Source of the DNA: Lentisphaerota bacterium
GTDB taxonomy: Bacteria > Verrucomicrobiota > Kiritimatiellia > UBA8416 > JABMPJ01
NCBI GenBank assembly: GCA_013203785.1
Contig: JABMPJ010000150.1
Location: forward strand, 1-38,963
Reading direction: 5' to 3'
DNA length: 38,963 nucleotides
The notes beneath the pieces were generated by a model that worked only from the letters and a program-made list of their open reading frames with translations, searched no databases and was not told the origin of the DNA. This document shows, piece by piece, positions 32,056 to 38,963 of the stretch (positions are counted from its first letter, which is position 1; every line of letters begins with the position of its first letter). Position numbers and translations under genes: made by a program.

Positions 32056-33690
32056 TTAGGGGGCGATGGGATGAAAATCCTCGAAATTGGCCTCATTCAT
32101 GACCTGCTCAAGCCAATCCTGGTAGACGGCCGCCGCCCGGTACTGATCCATTGTGCGTAGGAATTGGGGCCGCAGGAGTTCGGCCGCGGAGGGATCACCG
32201 GCGCGGCGCGATATCACGTGGGCAATCACCATACCGTCTTCGGTCTCAACGGCTTCCGTTATCTCGCCGGCCTTGGCGTCGATGATTTCACCGAGAAGTT
32301 CGACTCCATAGGGGTGCTCATCGGGAAGTCCTTCATAGACAGTGAAGACGCTCGTCGTGGAGGCCAACAGATCGAGGGTTTTAGCCTGTCGCATGAAGCC
32401 CACTTCAGGATCCGTGGCGGCCGCGATCAGTTGGTCGCGCGTTACGCTGATACTGTTGCGGAAGGCCTCTTCCGCCGCCTCAAGCGTGGCGGCGGCCACC
32501 ACCGCCGCGCGAACCTCGTCCAACACTGGGATGCGGGCGGGGCGGCTATCACTATCAGCCAGGACGTAGACGATACTCTCCCCCGCAATGGCGTCACTGA
32601 AATAGCGCTCAGGGTCATTGGGCACAAGCCGGAAGGCGGCATCGGTCAGTTCAGGGCCGCCATCAAGTCCGGGAATCGTGTCGCTGGCGGTGAACCACTC
32701 TGATGTGCCAATCGTCAGCCCACGGGCGGCTGCTGCGGCGGTCATCTCATAGGCCTGACCGTAGCGGTCGGGTGCAAGTGCCATGACAAATTGAGTGGCC
32801 TCGTCCTTTGTTTCGAAACGGGCCTGCGTGGCGCGGATGGTCGACTCCATGCTTTCACGTACTTCGTCCAGCGGCTGGACATGCTCGATGCCGTTGGTGT
32901 CGGTCGTGCTGTAGTCCTCAATGTGCGCGTTGTAGTAATCATCGATGGTGCTCTCGGCCACGCTGATGGAGTCGAGCAGGTTGCTGACAGGAAAGGCCAC
33001 ATAGCGCACCATGAGCTGTTGGCCCACTTCAAACTGGTTACTATTGGCGGCGAAGTAGGCTGTAATCTCATCGTCGCTGAGGGAGATGTCGTTGGTGGTG
33101 CTCGCCGGGGGGATGATGACATACTCCAGCTGAACGCTGTCTGTCAGGCGTGCCAGGCGAGGGGCCATCTCGTAAGGTGTGGTCCAGCTGGCGGCGCGCA
33201 GGGCAACCATCAGCTTGCGCAGGGTAAGATCCTGGCGTAAATAGCTCTCAAAAGTAGCCGCGCTAATATCGAGCTGATTCTGGAGAAACCCAATGTAGCG
33301 CTGCTGGTCAAAGGCCCCATTAGACGCAAAGGTGGGGTCACTCGTGATGACATCGCGAATATCCGCATCGGTGACCTGCAGGCCCATCCGATCGGCCATG
33401 CGAAGGGCCGCCAGCCGACGCCAGGTGCGGACACGCAAAGCCTGAATGGCCTCGTCCGAGGTGTCCTGCATGGGGCGCAGGCCCATCTCAAAATAGCGGG
33501 ATGCGTAGAATTCAGGGCCGGTCACTTTCCTGCCGAACAGGCGGCCCTCGGCGCTCTGCTCTTGCGGGGCTTCAGAGCACCCACTCTTGGACATGACGCT
33601 GGCGCCCACAAAGGCGAAGGCTACGACCACGGCCAGAATCGTCCACAGAATACGACTACGAATCAGTTTGTTGAATTTGGTGATCAGCAT
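32056..33690 (-). CDS. PpiD/SurA-N-type periplasmic chaperone
   Basis: A 544-residue protein anchored by one N-terminal membrane segment (14-33) like PpiD. A SurA-N-like helical domain follows (about 48-220, with TWRRLAALRMADRMGLQVTDADI and VRYVAFPVS). Where PpiD has its parvulin prolyl-isomerase domain (about 270-370), the expected histidine motif (xHIL) is not evident, so it may be a chaperone without isomerase activity. The C-terminal part is again helical. Likely role is folding of outer-membrane or secreted proteins at the inner membrane. Confidence 0.8.
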   Translation of the reverse strand: MLITKFNKLIRSRILWTILAVVVAFAFVGASVMSKSGCSEAPQEQSAEGRLFGRKVTGPEFYASRYFEMGLRPMQDTSDEAIQALRVRTWRRLAALRMADRMGLQVTDADIRDVITSDPTFASNGAFDQQRYIGFLQNQLDISAATFESYLRQDLTLRKLMVALRAASWTTPYEMAPRLARLTDSVQLEYVIIPPASTTNDISLSDDEITAYFAANSNQFEVGQQLMVRYVAFPVSNLLDSISVAESTIDDYYNAHIEDYSTTDTNGIEHVQPLDEVRESMESTIRATQARFETKDEATQFVMALAPDRYGQAYEMTAAAAARGLTIGTSEWFTASDTIPGLDGGPELTDAAFRLVPNDPERYFSDAIAGESIVYVLADSDSRPARIPVLDEVRAAVVAAATLEAAEEAFRNSISVTRDQLIAAATDPEVGFMRQAKTLDLLASTTSVFTVYEGLPDEHPYGVELLGEIIDAKAGEITEAVETEDGMVIAHVISRRAGDPSAAELLRPQFLRTMDQYRAAAVYQDWLEQVMNEANFEDFHPIAP

Positions 33691-33706
33691 GCTCTCGTTC
33701 CTCTAT

Positions 33707-33746
33707 AAAAAAGGTGCATCCCGAACACGCATTGTCCGGGATGCAC
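33707..33746 (-). terminator. Intrinsic terminator of the FecR-domain gene
   Basis: On the minus strand a perfect 10-bp stem (GTGCATCCCG, 13-nt loop, CGGGATGCAC) is followed within two bases by six Ts. It begins 31 bases after the FecR gene stop and separates it from the chaperone gene. Confidence 0.85.
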
Positions 33747-33777
33747 GGTCTGTTTCGCTCTCAAACGAAAAGGGTGA

Positions 33778-34740
33778 TTACCGATTTCCTACCGGAGTGA
33801 AGGACGGCATCGTGCTTGTTGTTGTCGTGGTGCTGCTATCGGTACCCGGATCATCGTCATCATCGTCATCGGGCCACAAGTAGTCCGTCTCTTCGATGGT
33901 TGTGGTCGTGGTTCCATCATCGTCATCATCGTCTGCCATGACCGGGGGCTCGACGGGTGCGCCGTCGGCTTCAGGCTCAATGGTGTAATTGACTGCTTCG
34001 GTCAATGAACCATCCGGGCCCACGATCAGAACGGTAACCACCATGGCGTCTGAGGTGTCGGCTTTGCGCCGCCAGATCTTCACGACGCCGTTTTGCTCCA
34101 GTGTGACAGTGCGGGGGGTGCCGGTATCATCTATGAAGACGACGTCAAAGCTTCCCTTGATGTTCTTAATGCGGATAAAGGACTGATCCTCGGCACAGGA
34201 GACCGATACGAGATCGTCTGCATCGAGTAATGGGATCTGAAACATATCGGACATGATGCTGACCGCGCCGGAGGCGCAGCCAAATACGGCTATCTTGAGG
34301 TCCGCTTCCGACTTCACTTCAGCCGTGAATGCGCCACCTACGCCGTGGGCGGATGAGCAGGGCGTGACGACGGAGAGCTCATTTTGCTCTTCGAGTGAGG
34401 CTTCGATTTTTCCGGATTGCAGGAGGATTGATTTCTGGGAAGGGTCCATGCTGCCCTCGACGACATCAAGGCTGGCCATGGGGCCGACCTGACAGCTGTT
34501 GTTGTCAGCCAGCATGATCACTACCGACCCACGTTTCTCGGTGTGCAGCGAGCTCCCGTAGCCGTAGGCCTTACCTTCCTGGGCGTCATCGAACCCACTA
34601 CTACCCGGCGTCTTGACGGTGACGTCGCCGTTGGCTTGGACCAGCCGGAAGACAGGCTCATAGGGAACGGCCACAGCCAGTGTTGCTGTGATGCATAAAA
34701 CGGCTACCAGTGCTAGATATAAACCTGAATGCCTGTGCAT
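33778..34740 (-). CDS. Exported FecR-domain protein with Asp/Thr-rich tail
   Basis: A 320-residue exported protein. The signal peptide occupies about 1-25. A FecR-like beta domain lies at about 30-130 (FRLVQANGDVTVKTPG, then the ILLQSGKIEASL segment), and a second beta-rich part follows to about 260. The last 50 residues alternate runs of six and seven Asp with runs of five Thr, encoded by near-perfect ATC/GTC repeats. No sigma/anti-sigma pair is next to it, so it is probably not the classical iron-signalling FecR. ATG 34740 has AAGGAGG upstream; GTG 34749 is too close to it. Confidence 0.8.
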   Translation of the reverse strand: MHRHSGLYLALVAVLCITATLAVAVPYEPVFRLVQANGDVTVKTPGSSGFDDAQEGKAYGYGSSLHTEKRGSVVIMLADNNSCQVGPMASLDVVEGSMDPSQKSILLQSGKIEASLEEQNELSVVTPCSSAHGVGGAFTAEVKSEADLKIAVFGCASGAVSIMSDMFQIPLLDADDLVSVSCAEDQSFIRIKNIKGSFDVVFIDDTGTPRTVTLEQNGVVKIWRRKADTSDAMVVTVLIVGPDGSLTEAVNYTIEPEADGAPVEPPVMADDDDDDGTTTTTIEETDYLWPDDDDDDDPGTDSSTTTTTSTMPSFTPVGNR

Positions 34741-34856
34741 GGCCTGCACCCTCCTTATTTATCAAAAGTTCTGAGTGATATTGTCTTCTAAAGCGTACGG
34801 CACGGCGACCGGAACCGTCAAGGCGGGATTTCGTGCTATTTGAGCTCGAAGCCCCT

Positions 34857-35672
34857 CTAATCAAGGACCATATTGGTGTAGGCACCATCCACGGCAGGGA
34901 AGCTGGCACGAGCGGTCTCCACCACGGCATCTACCTCGGCATCGCGTCGTTTGGGGCTGTGGTGCGTGAGTACCAGGCGAGCGATGTCGGCCGCCTTGGC
35001 CAACTCAACCCCCACCTCCCATGTGCTGTGTCCCCAGCCTTTGTAGTGCGCAATCTCTGCCGGCGTAAAGTGGGCGTCGAAGATCAGATGGCGGGCCCCG
35101 CGGCAGAAGGCCACGAAGTCGTCTGGAATCGCGCCGGGCGTGAACTCAACGTCTGTCGCGATCACGACGCTGCACTCCGGGCTCTCAAGGCGGTAGGCCA
35201 CGCACTGCTGGGGGTGTGGGATGGCGCACCACGTGACGGTCACGCCATATATGGTCATGCTTGGCTCTGCTTCGGGCAGCGAGTCGAATTCGAGGTTGGC
35301 ATCGGCCTCGTTCAGCCCGATCGGCCAGTAGGGCTTTCGCATGAAGGCACGCAGAGCATTCTTCCAGCTGCCTTCGCGATTCGGATCGGCCATGAAGCGG
35401 ATCTGAGCATGGCTGCTGTAAAGGGGCGTGAAGCTGGGTAGCCCGATCAGGTGGTCCATGTGCAGATGCGTCAGCAGCACGGTAATGGGTGGTAGATCGG
35501 CGCGATCAGCCAACTCCTGGGTGACATGGCGCAGTCCGGTGCCGGTGTCAATCACCAGAAGACCCTCCTCTGTTTCGAGACTGAAACAGGTGGTATCGCC
35601 TCCGTAACGGAGGAAGTCCGCTCCGCAGGTCGGGAGCGTGCCGCGCGACCCTCGTATGACAAACCCGTGCAT
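34857..35672 (-). CDS. Metallo-beta-lactamase-fold hydrolase (RNase Z/PhnP-like)
   Basis: A 271-residue cytoplasmic hydrolase with two zinc sites. Motif 1 is THLHMDHLIG, the later aspartate is in VVIATDVEF, a further motif is FDAHFT, and the last histidine is in VLTHHSP. The N-terminal GSRGTLPT and DTTCFSLE elements resemble the RNase Z/PhnP/PqqB group of phosphodiesterases. Substrate is open: a cyclic nucleotide or phosphodiester is most likely. The open frame extends 12 codons upstream to a TTG; I prefer the ATG at 35672, although neither has a strong ribosome-binding site. Confidence 0.88.
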   Translation of the reverse strand: MHGFVIRGSRGTLPTCGADFLRYGGDTTCFSLETEEGLLVIDTGTGLRHVTQELADRADLPPITVLLTHLHMDHLIGLPSFTPLYSSHAQIRFMADPNREGSWKNALRAFMRKPYWPIGLNEADANLEFDSLPEAEPSMTIYGVTVTWCAIPHPQQCVAYRLESPECSVVIATDVEFTPGAIPDDFVAFCRGARHLIFDAHFTPAEIAHYKGWGHSTWEVGVELAKAADIARLVLTHHSPKRRDAEVDAVVETARASFPAVDGAYTNMVLD

Positions 35673-35829
35673 CCGTGGAACATAGTATGAATCTCCAGCA
35701 GGCAACAAGGAATATCCAAAGCGAGAGGTGCCGGGGGGGGCGGCTCCCTGCCGCGTCGCGTATATTCGGCTTGATGCGGCTGGAGGGCAGCACTACCTTG
35801 GTGTTGCATCGCCAGGAGGAAGGGGCTGC

Positions 35830-36618
35830 ATGTCGGCGGTTGGGAACATTGGAGCATCATTTCTGGATCGCGTGGCTTCGGTGCGCCGCGTGGGAGCCGT
35901 AATCTGTGGCGTCCTCTACCTGGCCGTTCAGCCGCGTTACTGGCCGCGCACGGTCCGTGAGCGCACGGCGAAACAGATCCTCTTTACCGGCTACGAGGCA
36001 CTCAGCCTTGTGCTTCTCCTCTCGATTCTGGTGGGCGTGTCGGTGGTGGCCCAGACCCATCTGTGGCTCAGTCGTTTTGGTCAGTCGGATATGCTCGGAC
36101 CTCTCCTGGTGGCGATTCTGGTGCGCGAGGTCGGTCCACTCCTCGTCAACTTCATTGTGGTTGGCCGCAGTGGTACAGCGGTGGCCACGGAGCTGGCCAC
36201 GATGCGGGTACATCGTGAGATTGATGTCCTGGATGCGCAGGGGGTCGACCCAATGGTCTATATGGTTATGCCTCGCGTCCTAGGTATGATGTTTTCGGTT
36301 TTTGGTCTAACCATGATGTTTATTGTAGGATCCTTTGCCAGCGGCTATGTTTTCGGTTTCATTTTCAACGTGACGCCGGGTGATCCGGCGCTTTTTGCGG
36401 CGAGTCTGTTGCGGGCCGTAACGCCGGGGACTGTGGTCTGCCTGCTGGCAAAAACAGTATTACCGGGTATGGTCTCCGCCACGATTTGCTGCATCGAGGG
36501 GCTGGGCGTCCAGGGGGCATTGACGGAGGTGCCTCAGGCCGCGACCCGTGCGGTCGTGCGCTCGCTCTCGTCGGCCATTCTTATCTCCGCTATCGTAACG
36601 ATTCTGACCTATGTCTGA
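35830..36618 (+). CDS. mlaE: MlaE-type phospholipid ABC transporter permease
   Basis: A 262-residue DUF140/MlaE permease with about five or six membrane segments. It shows the conserved VREVGPLLVNFIVVGRSGTA region and the ELATMRVHREIDVLDAQGVDP coupling region that contacts the ATPase. The start is the ATG preceded by AGGAGGAAGG; the open frame extends back to 35728 without support. It overlaps the next gene by eight bases. Mla-type systems move phospholipid between the membranes; direction is debated in the family. Confidence 0.92.
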   Translation: MSAVGNIGASFLDRVASVRRVGAVICGVLYLAVQPRYWPRTVRERTAKQILFTGYEALSLVLLLSILVGVSVVAQTHLWLSRFGQSDMLGPLLVAILVREVGPLLVNFIVVGRSGTAVATELATMRVHREIDVLDAQGVDPMVYMVMPRVLGMMFSVFGLTMMFIVGSFASGYVFGFIFNVTPGDPALFAASLLRAVTPGTVVCLLAKTVLPGMVSATICCIEGLGVQGALTEVPQAATRAVVRSLSSAILISAIVTILTYV

Positions 36619-37327
36619 TAACCCGATACTTAAGCTGGATGCGGTGACTGTGGCCGACCCGGAGAGGTCTGTGATGGATTTGACCGATATATCCCTACAG
36701 CTGAACCGCGGCGACCTGCTCGTCGTGGTCCCCGAGCGGCACGTTGAGACGGTCTCACTCTACGATGTGGTGTCAGGTTTGCTCACGCCGGATCAGGGCG
36801 GTGTCTTGTTTATGGGGGTGGACTGGCAGAGTATGGGCCTTTTTGGTCAGAGCGAGGCACGCGGTCGACTGCATCGTGTCTTTGAGATCGAGGGCTGGGT
36901 CAGTAATCTGAATGTCTTCGAGAACATCGCGTTGTCAGAACGCCACCATTCTGCACGCCCGGATGATGAACTGCGCCAGGAGATGCGGATGCTTCTCGAG
37001 CGCGTTGGACTGCGTGACTGCCTTGCTGATCGGCCGCATACTCTCTCTCGCTCTGAGCGGCGACGTGCACAGTGGGTACGGGCTTTTATGGGTGCTCCCG
37101 ACTTGCTGCTGCTCAATGCGCCGCTCCTTGATGCGGCACCGGTTCATCATGCCGCGCTTTTTGCCTTACTGGCCGAGTCACTGGCGCGCGGTGCCGCAGC
37201 AATCTGGAAGTCTCAAGATGCCACCAACCTGAGAGACGAGGCTGGCTTTAAGGCTGCCCGCTGGAGCGAACTGGCGGGCGGACGAATGGTGGAGCAGGAA
37301 AAGAGAGAGATGGAGAGTGGATCATGA
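36611..37327 (+). CDS. Degenerate MlaF-type ABC ATPase homologue (probable pseudo-ATPase)
   Basis: A 238-residue protein colinear with MlaF-type ATPases: beta-strand start, VSGLLTPDQGGVLFMG after Walker A, the NVFENIAL segment, PDLLLLN, then SQDATNL and LAGGRMVE. Every catalytic motif is altered. Walker A reads PERHVETVS (41-49) with no glycine loop or Lys-Ser/Thr. The Q-loop Gln is E92. The signature is LSRSE (145-149) instead of LSGGx. Walker B ends N169-A170 instead of Asp-Glu. The H-loop His is Q202. The frame is intact and overlaps both neighbours, which argues against a decaying pseudogene. It may be a structural subunit, with hydrolysis supplied elsewhere or lost. Confidence 0.85.
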   Translation: MSDNPILKLDAVTVADPERSVMDLTDISLQLNRGDLLVVVPERHVETVSLYDVVSGLLTPDQGGVLFMGVDWQSMGLFGQSEARGRLHRVFEIEGWVSNLNVFENIALSERHHSARPDDELRQEMRMLLERVGLRDCLADRPHTLSRSERRRAQWVRAFMGAPDLLLLNAPLLDAAPVHHAALFALLAESLARGAAAIWKSQDATNLRDEAGFKAARWSELAGGRMVEQEKREMESGS

Positions 37328-38862
37328 GTAGGCCGATCAAGTTCCGATATGCCAATGAGATTGCCGGGGCCTTTGTGATTGTTGCCCTCGCACTGTTTGT
37401 GGGCGGGGTCTTCATGGCGGGTCAAAAGCAGGGCTGGTTTGAAGGGAAATTCGAGCTGATTGTAGAATTTGCAACAGCCGAGGGTTCGCTTGGCCTGCGT
37501 GAGGGCGGTGAGGTGTGGGTCATGAACACCGTGGCTGGCCGCGTGGGCAAGATCGATCTTTCTGAAGGGCGGATGCGGGGCCGGCTCATCATTCAGAATG
37601 GCTATTTGCCCCATATACGGACCGACTCGGTGGCACGCGTAAAGAAGAAGTTTGGCCTGGCCGGCGATGCCTATGTCGATATTGAGCTGGGCAAAGGGCC
37701 GGAGGTGATCGATGGCAGTGTGATCGCCTGCATTAAAGACGAGGAGATCATGGAAACTGCCCGCAAAACTCTGGCGGATCTGCAGAAGGATCTTCTGCCC
37801 ATGATCGAGGACTCCAAGGATATCCTGGCGCACGCCAACACGATCAGCGCATCGATTGCTGCCGGCGAAGGTGTGGCGGGCGCGGCAATCAGCGATCCTG
37901 GAATGAAGAAGGACGTGAAGGAAATACTCGCTGGCGTCAATGGCCTTATTCTCGAATCGGAGGATACGCTGCGCGAGACTACGCGCCTGATCAAAGGGGT
38001 TCAGAAGCACTGGCTCGTACGCAAGCACATCGAAAGTCGGGACCCGGAAATTGTGCTCTCAACCGCGCAGATTGACTCCGTCGACCGGGCCCGTCTGGCG
38101 CGCGTGTGGGCCGATGGTGCAAGGGCGGGTCGCTTGGCCAATGAGCCCCGTACCGTGGCCATGAACGCTCTCAATATGGGCTATCTCTGTCTGGACGATG
38201 CGAACTACACCGACTGTGAGGCGTGGCTCTACGAGGCCCGCCTGGAGCTTGTGGCGGCCGGACTCAGCCCGGTGCGGGGGGTGCTTCTGGCTTCCGAATT
38301 GGAGCGTCGCCGCGGCAATCTTCAGTCGGCCCTCAACATCTTGACGGCTGGCCGCGGCCCAGACCGCGATGCCTCGCACGCCGAACGGGTCGCTTGGGAG
38401 TTACAGAAGGCACGCGCCCAGATTGAATCGGCGCAGCTTGAGGCTGCACGTGAGACGCTTGATCGTACGGTCCGTGGCCTGCGCAAGGCAGAGTTGGACT
38501 ACCTTACGGCTGAGGCGACGGCTCTGAACGGCCGCCTGGCGTTGGCTTCTCAGCAGGCCGCCTCCGCCGCGGACCTCTTTGATGAGGCGGCTCGCGGTTA
38601 CCAGCGCGCGGGTCTCTTCGGCGCCATGTGTCAGCAGTTGGTTCGCGCGGGCGAGTCTTACGAGGTGACTGGCGAGGCGACGGTTGCCTTCGACCGCTAC
38701 TATCGTGCTGCGCGTAGCCGGTTGGTTGCGGGTGATGATGCCGACATTCCGCTGTCCGCCGCCCGTCGAATAGCCACCGCCATCGGGGAGCCGGAGTTGC
38801 TCGAGCAGCTCCGGCGGCTCGATCGTATAGCAGGTGGGTCAGGGGCATTTCATCTGAGATGA
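37324..38862 (+). CDS. MCE/MlaD-family protein with C-terminal TPR-like domain
   Basis: A 512-residue protein with an N-terminal membrane anchor (about 12-32), one MCE domain (about 40-125, with GLREGGEVWVMNTVAGRVGKI and the GDAYVDIELGKG ending), a helical linker (about 140-230) and a TPR-like helical domain (about 255-500). MlaD of E. coli is only about 180 residues, so the helical tail is a large addition. MCE proteins form rings or tubes that carry lipid across the periplasm. The start overlaps the pseudo-ATPase stop (ATGA). The tail may bind an outer-membrane or periplasmic partner, as no MlaC or MlaA is nearby. Confidence 0.88.
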   Translation: MSRPIKFRYANEIAGAFVIVALALFVGGVFMAGQKQGWFEGKFELIVEFATAEGSLGLREGGEVWVMNTVAGRVGKIDLSEGRMRGRLIIQNGYLPHIRTDSVARVKKKFGLAGDAYVDIELGKGPEVIDGSVIACIKDEEIMETARKTLADLQKDLLPMIEDSKDILAHANTISASIAAGEGVAGAAISDPGMKKDVKEILAGVNGLILESEDTLRETTRLIKGVQKHWLVRKHIESRDPEIVLSTAQIDSVDRARLARVWADGARAGRLANEPRTVAMNALNMGYLCLDDANYTDCEAWLYEARLELVAAGLSPVRGVLLASELERRRGNLQSALNILTAGRGPDRDASHAERVAWELQKARAQIESAQLEAARETLDRTVRGLRKAELDYLTAEATALNGRLALASQQAASAADLFDEAARGYQRAGLFGAMCQQLVRAGESYEVTGEATVAFDRYYRAARSRLVAGDDADIPLSAARRIATAIGEPELLEQLRRLDRIAGGSGAFHLR

Positions 38863-38934
38863 GTTAGTGCAGGCCTGGTTGCGTGACACGATAAATGACT
38901 GGACGTGGTAATATGGTTTTGCTACACCTGCGGC

Positions 38935-38963
38935 ATGAAACGACACAACTTTGCCGATGAGCC
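38935..38963 (+). CDS. Possible start of a gene cut by the window edge
   Basis: An ATG opens a frame of nine codons (MKRHNFADE) to the window end, 72 bases after the MCE gene stop. A TAATAT at 38909-38914 could be a -10 box but has no good -35. Too little is visible to judge. Confidence 0.25.

Noticed and set aside
32845-32865. Possible parS-like sequence (TTTCACGT)
   Set aside because: It covers only half of the parS palindrome, lies inside a coding region and is 29 kb from parB. No full parS was seen in the window.
1-38963. CRISPR arrays, insertion sequences, prophage, rRNA or tRNA genes
   Set aside because: No regularly spaced repeats, transposase or integrase motifs, or tRNA T-arm-like sequences in plausible cloverleaf contexts were recognised by eye. 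A covariance-model scan would be decisive.

Overview
The window is 39 kb of dense, high-GC bacterial chromosome with about 36 protein genes. No rRNA, tRNA, CRISPR array, phage or insertion sequence could be recognised. The cell is Gram-negative: there are two lipoproteins with lipoboxes, an outer-membrane beta-barrel, a Wza-type export lipoprotein, a heptosyltransferase-like family 9 glycosyltransferase, an Mla/MCE-type lipid transport operon and a PpiD/SurA-like periplasmic chaperone. The mix (bactofilin fused to a zinc ribbon beside parB, FecR protein with Asp/Thr tail, RNase HIII, intergenic GATTACG and CCTAACACCT repeats) leads me to guess a member of the PVC superphylum (Verrucomicrobiota, Kiritimatiellota or Lentisphaerota). 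That is an inference; no marker gene here settles it.

Layout. 1-2.3 kb: an imperfect 59-nt palindrome, a small membrane protein and glutamine-dependent NAD synthase. 2.3-6.5 kb, minus strand: argC, a bactofilin, a zinc-ribbon bactofilin, parB, and an M28/glutaminyl-cyclase-like lipoprotein translationally coupled to parB. 6.6-11.2 kb, minus strand: a carbohydrate-type ABC importer (TPR protein, binding protein, two permeases, no ATPase) whose MalF-like permease carries an extra membrane block. 11.4-13.9 kb: a GT-A-like transferase overlapping a LarA-family (nickel-pincer lactate racemase type) gene. 13.9-14.8 kb, minus strand: two Hsp20 chaperones behind a sigma-54-like promoter. 15.1-16.1 kb: a Ca/Na-type antiporter that may be leaderless.

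16.2-23 kb, plus strand: a response-regulator diguanylate cyclase, TatD, a 41-residue Cys4 protein, then a ROK sugar kinase, Ppx/GppA-HD and Ppk1 in a tight polyphosphate operon. 23-24.9 kb, minus strand: RNase HIII coupled to a double-YggT membrane protein. 25-29.8 kb, plus strand: an exopolysaccharide export operon (beta-barrel, Wzz/BY-kinase, Wza-like lipoprotein, TPR protein) behind a good sigma-70 promoter. 29.8-35.7 kb: glycosyltransferase 9, an AmmeMemoRadiSam radical SAM enzyme, a PpiD-like chaperone, a FecR protein with its own terminator, and a metallo-beta-lactamase-fold hydrolase.

35.8-38.9 kb, plus strand: an Mla-like operon of MlaE permease, an ABC ATPase homologue and an MCE/MlaD protein with a TPR tail. 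The most unusual observation is that this ATPase homologue is an intact, translationally coupled gene that has lost every catalytic ABC motif (Walker A, Q-loop, signature, Walker B Asp and Glu, H-loop). It looks like a pseudo-ATPase retained as a structural subunit.
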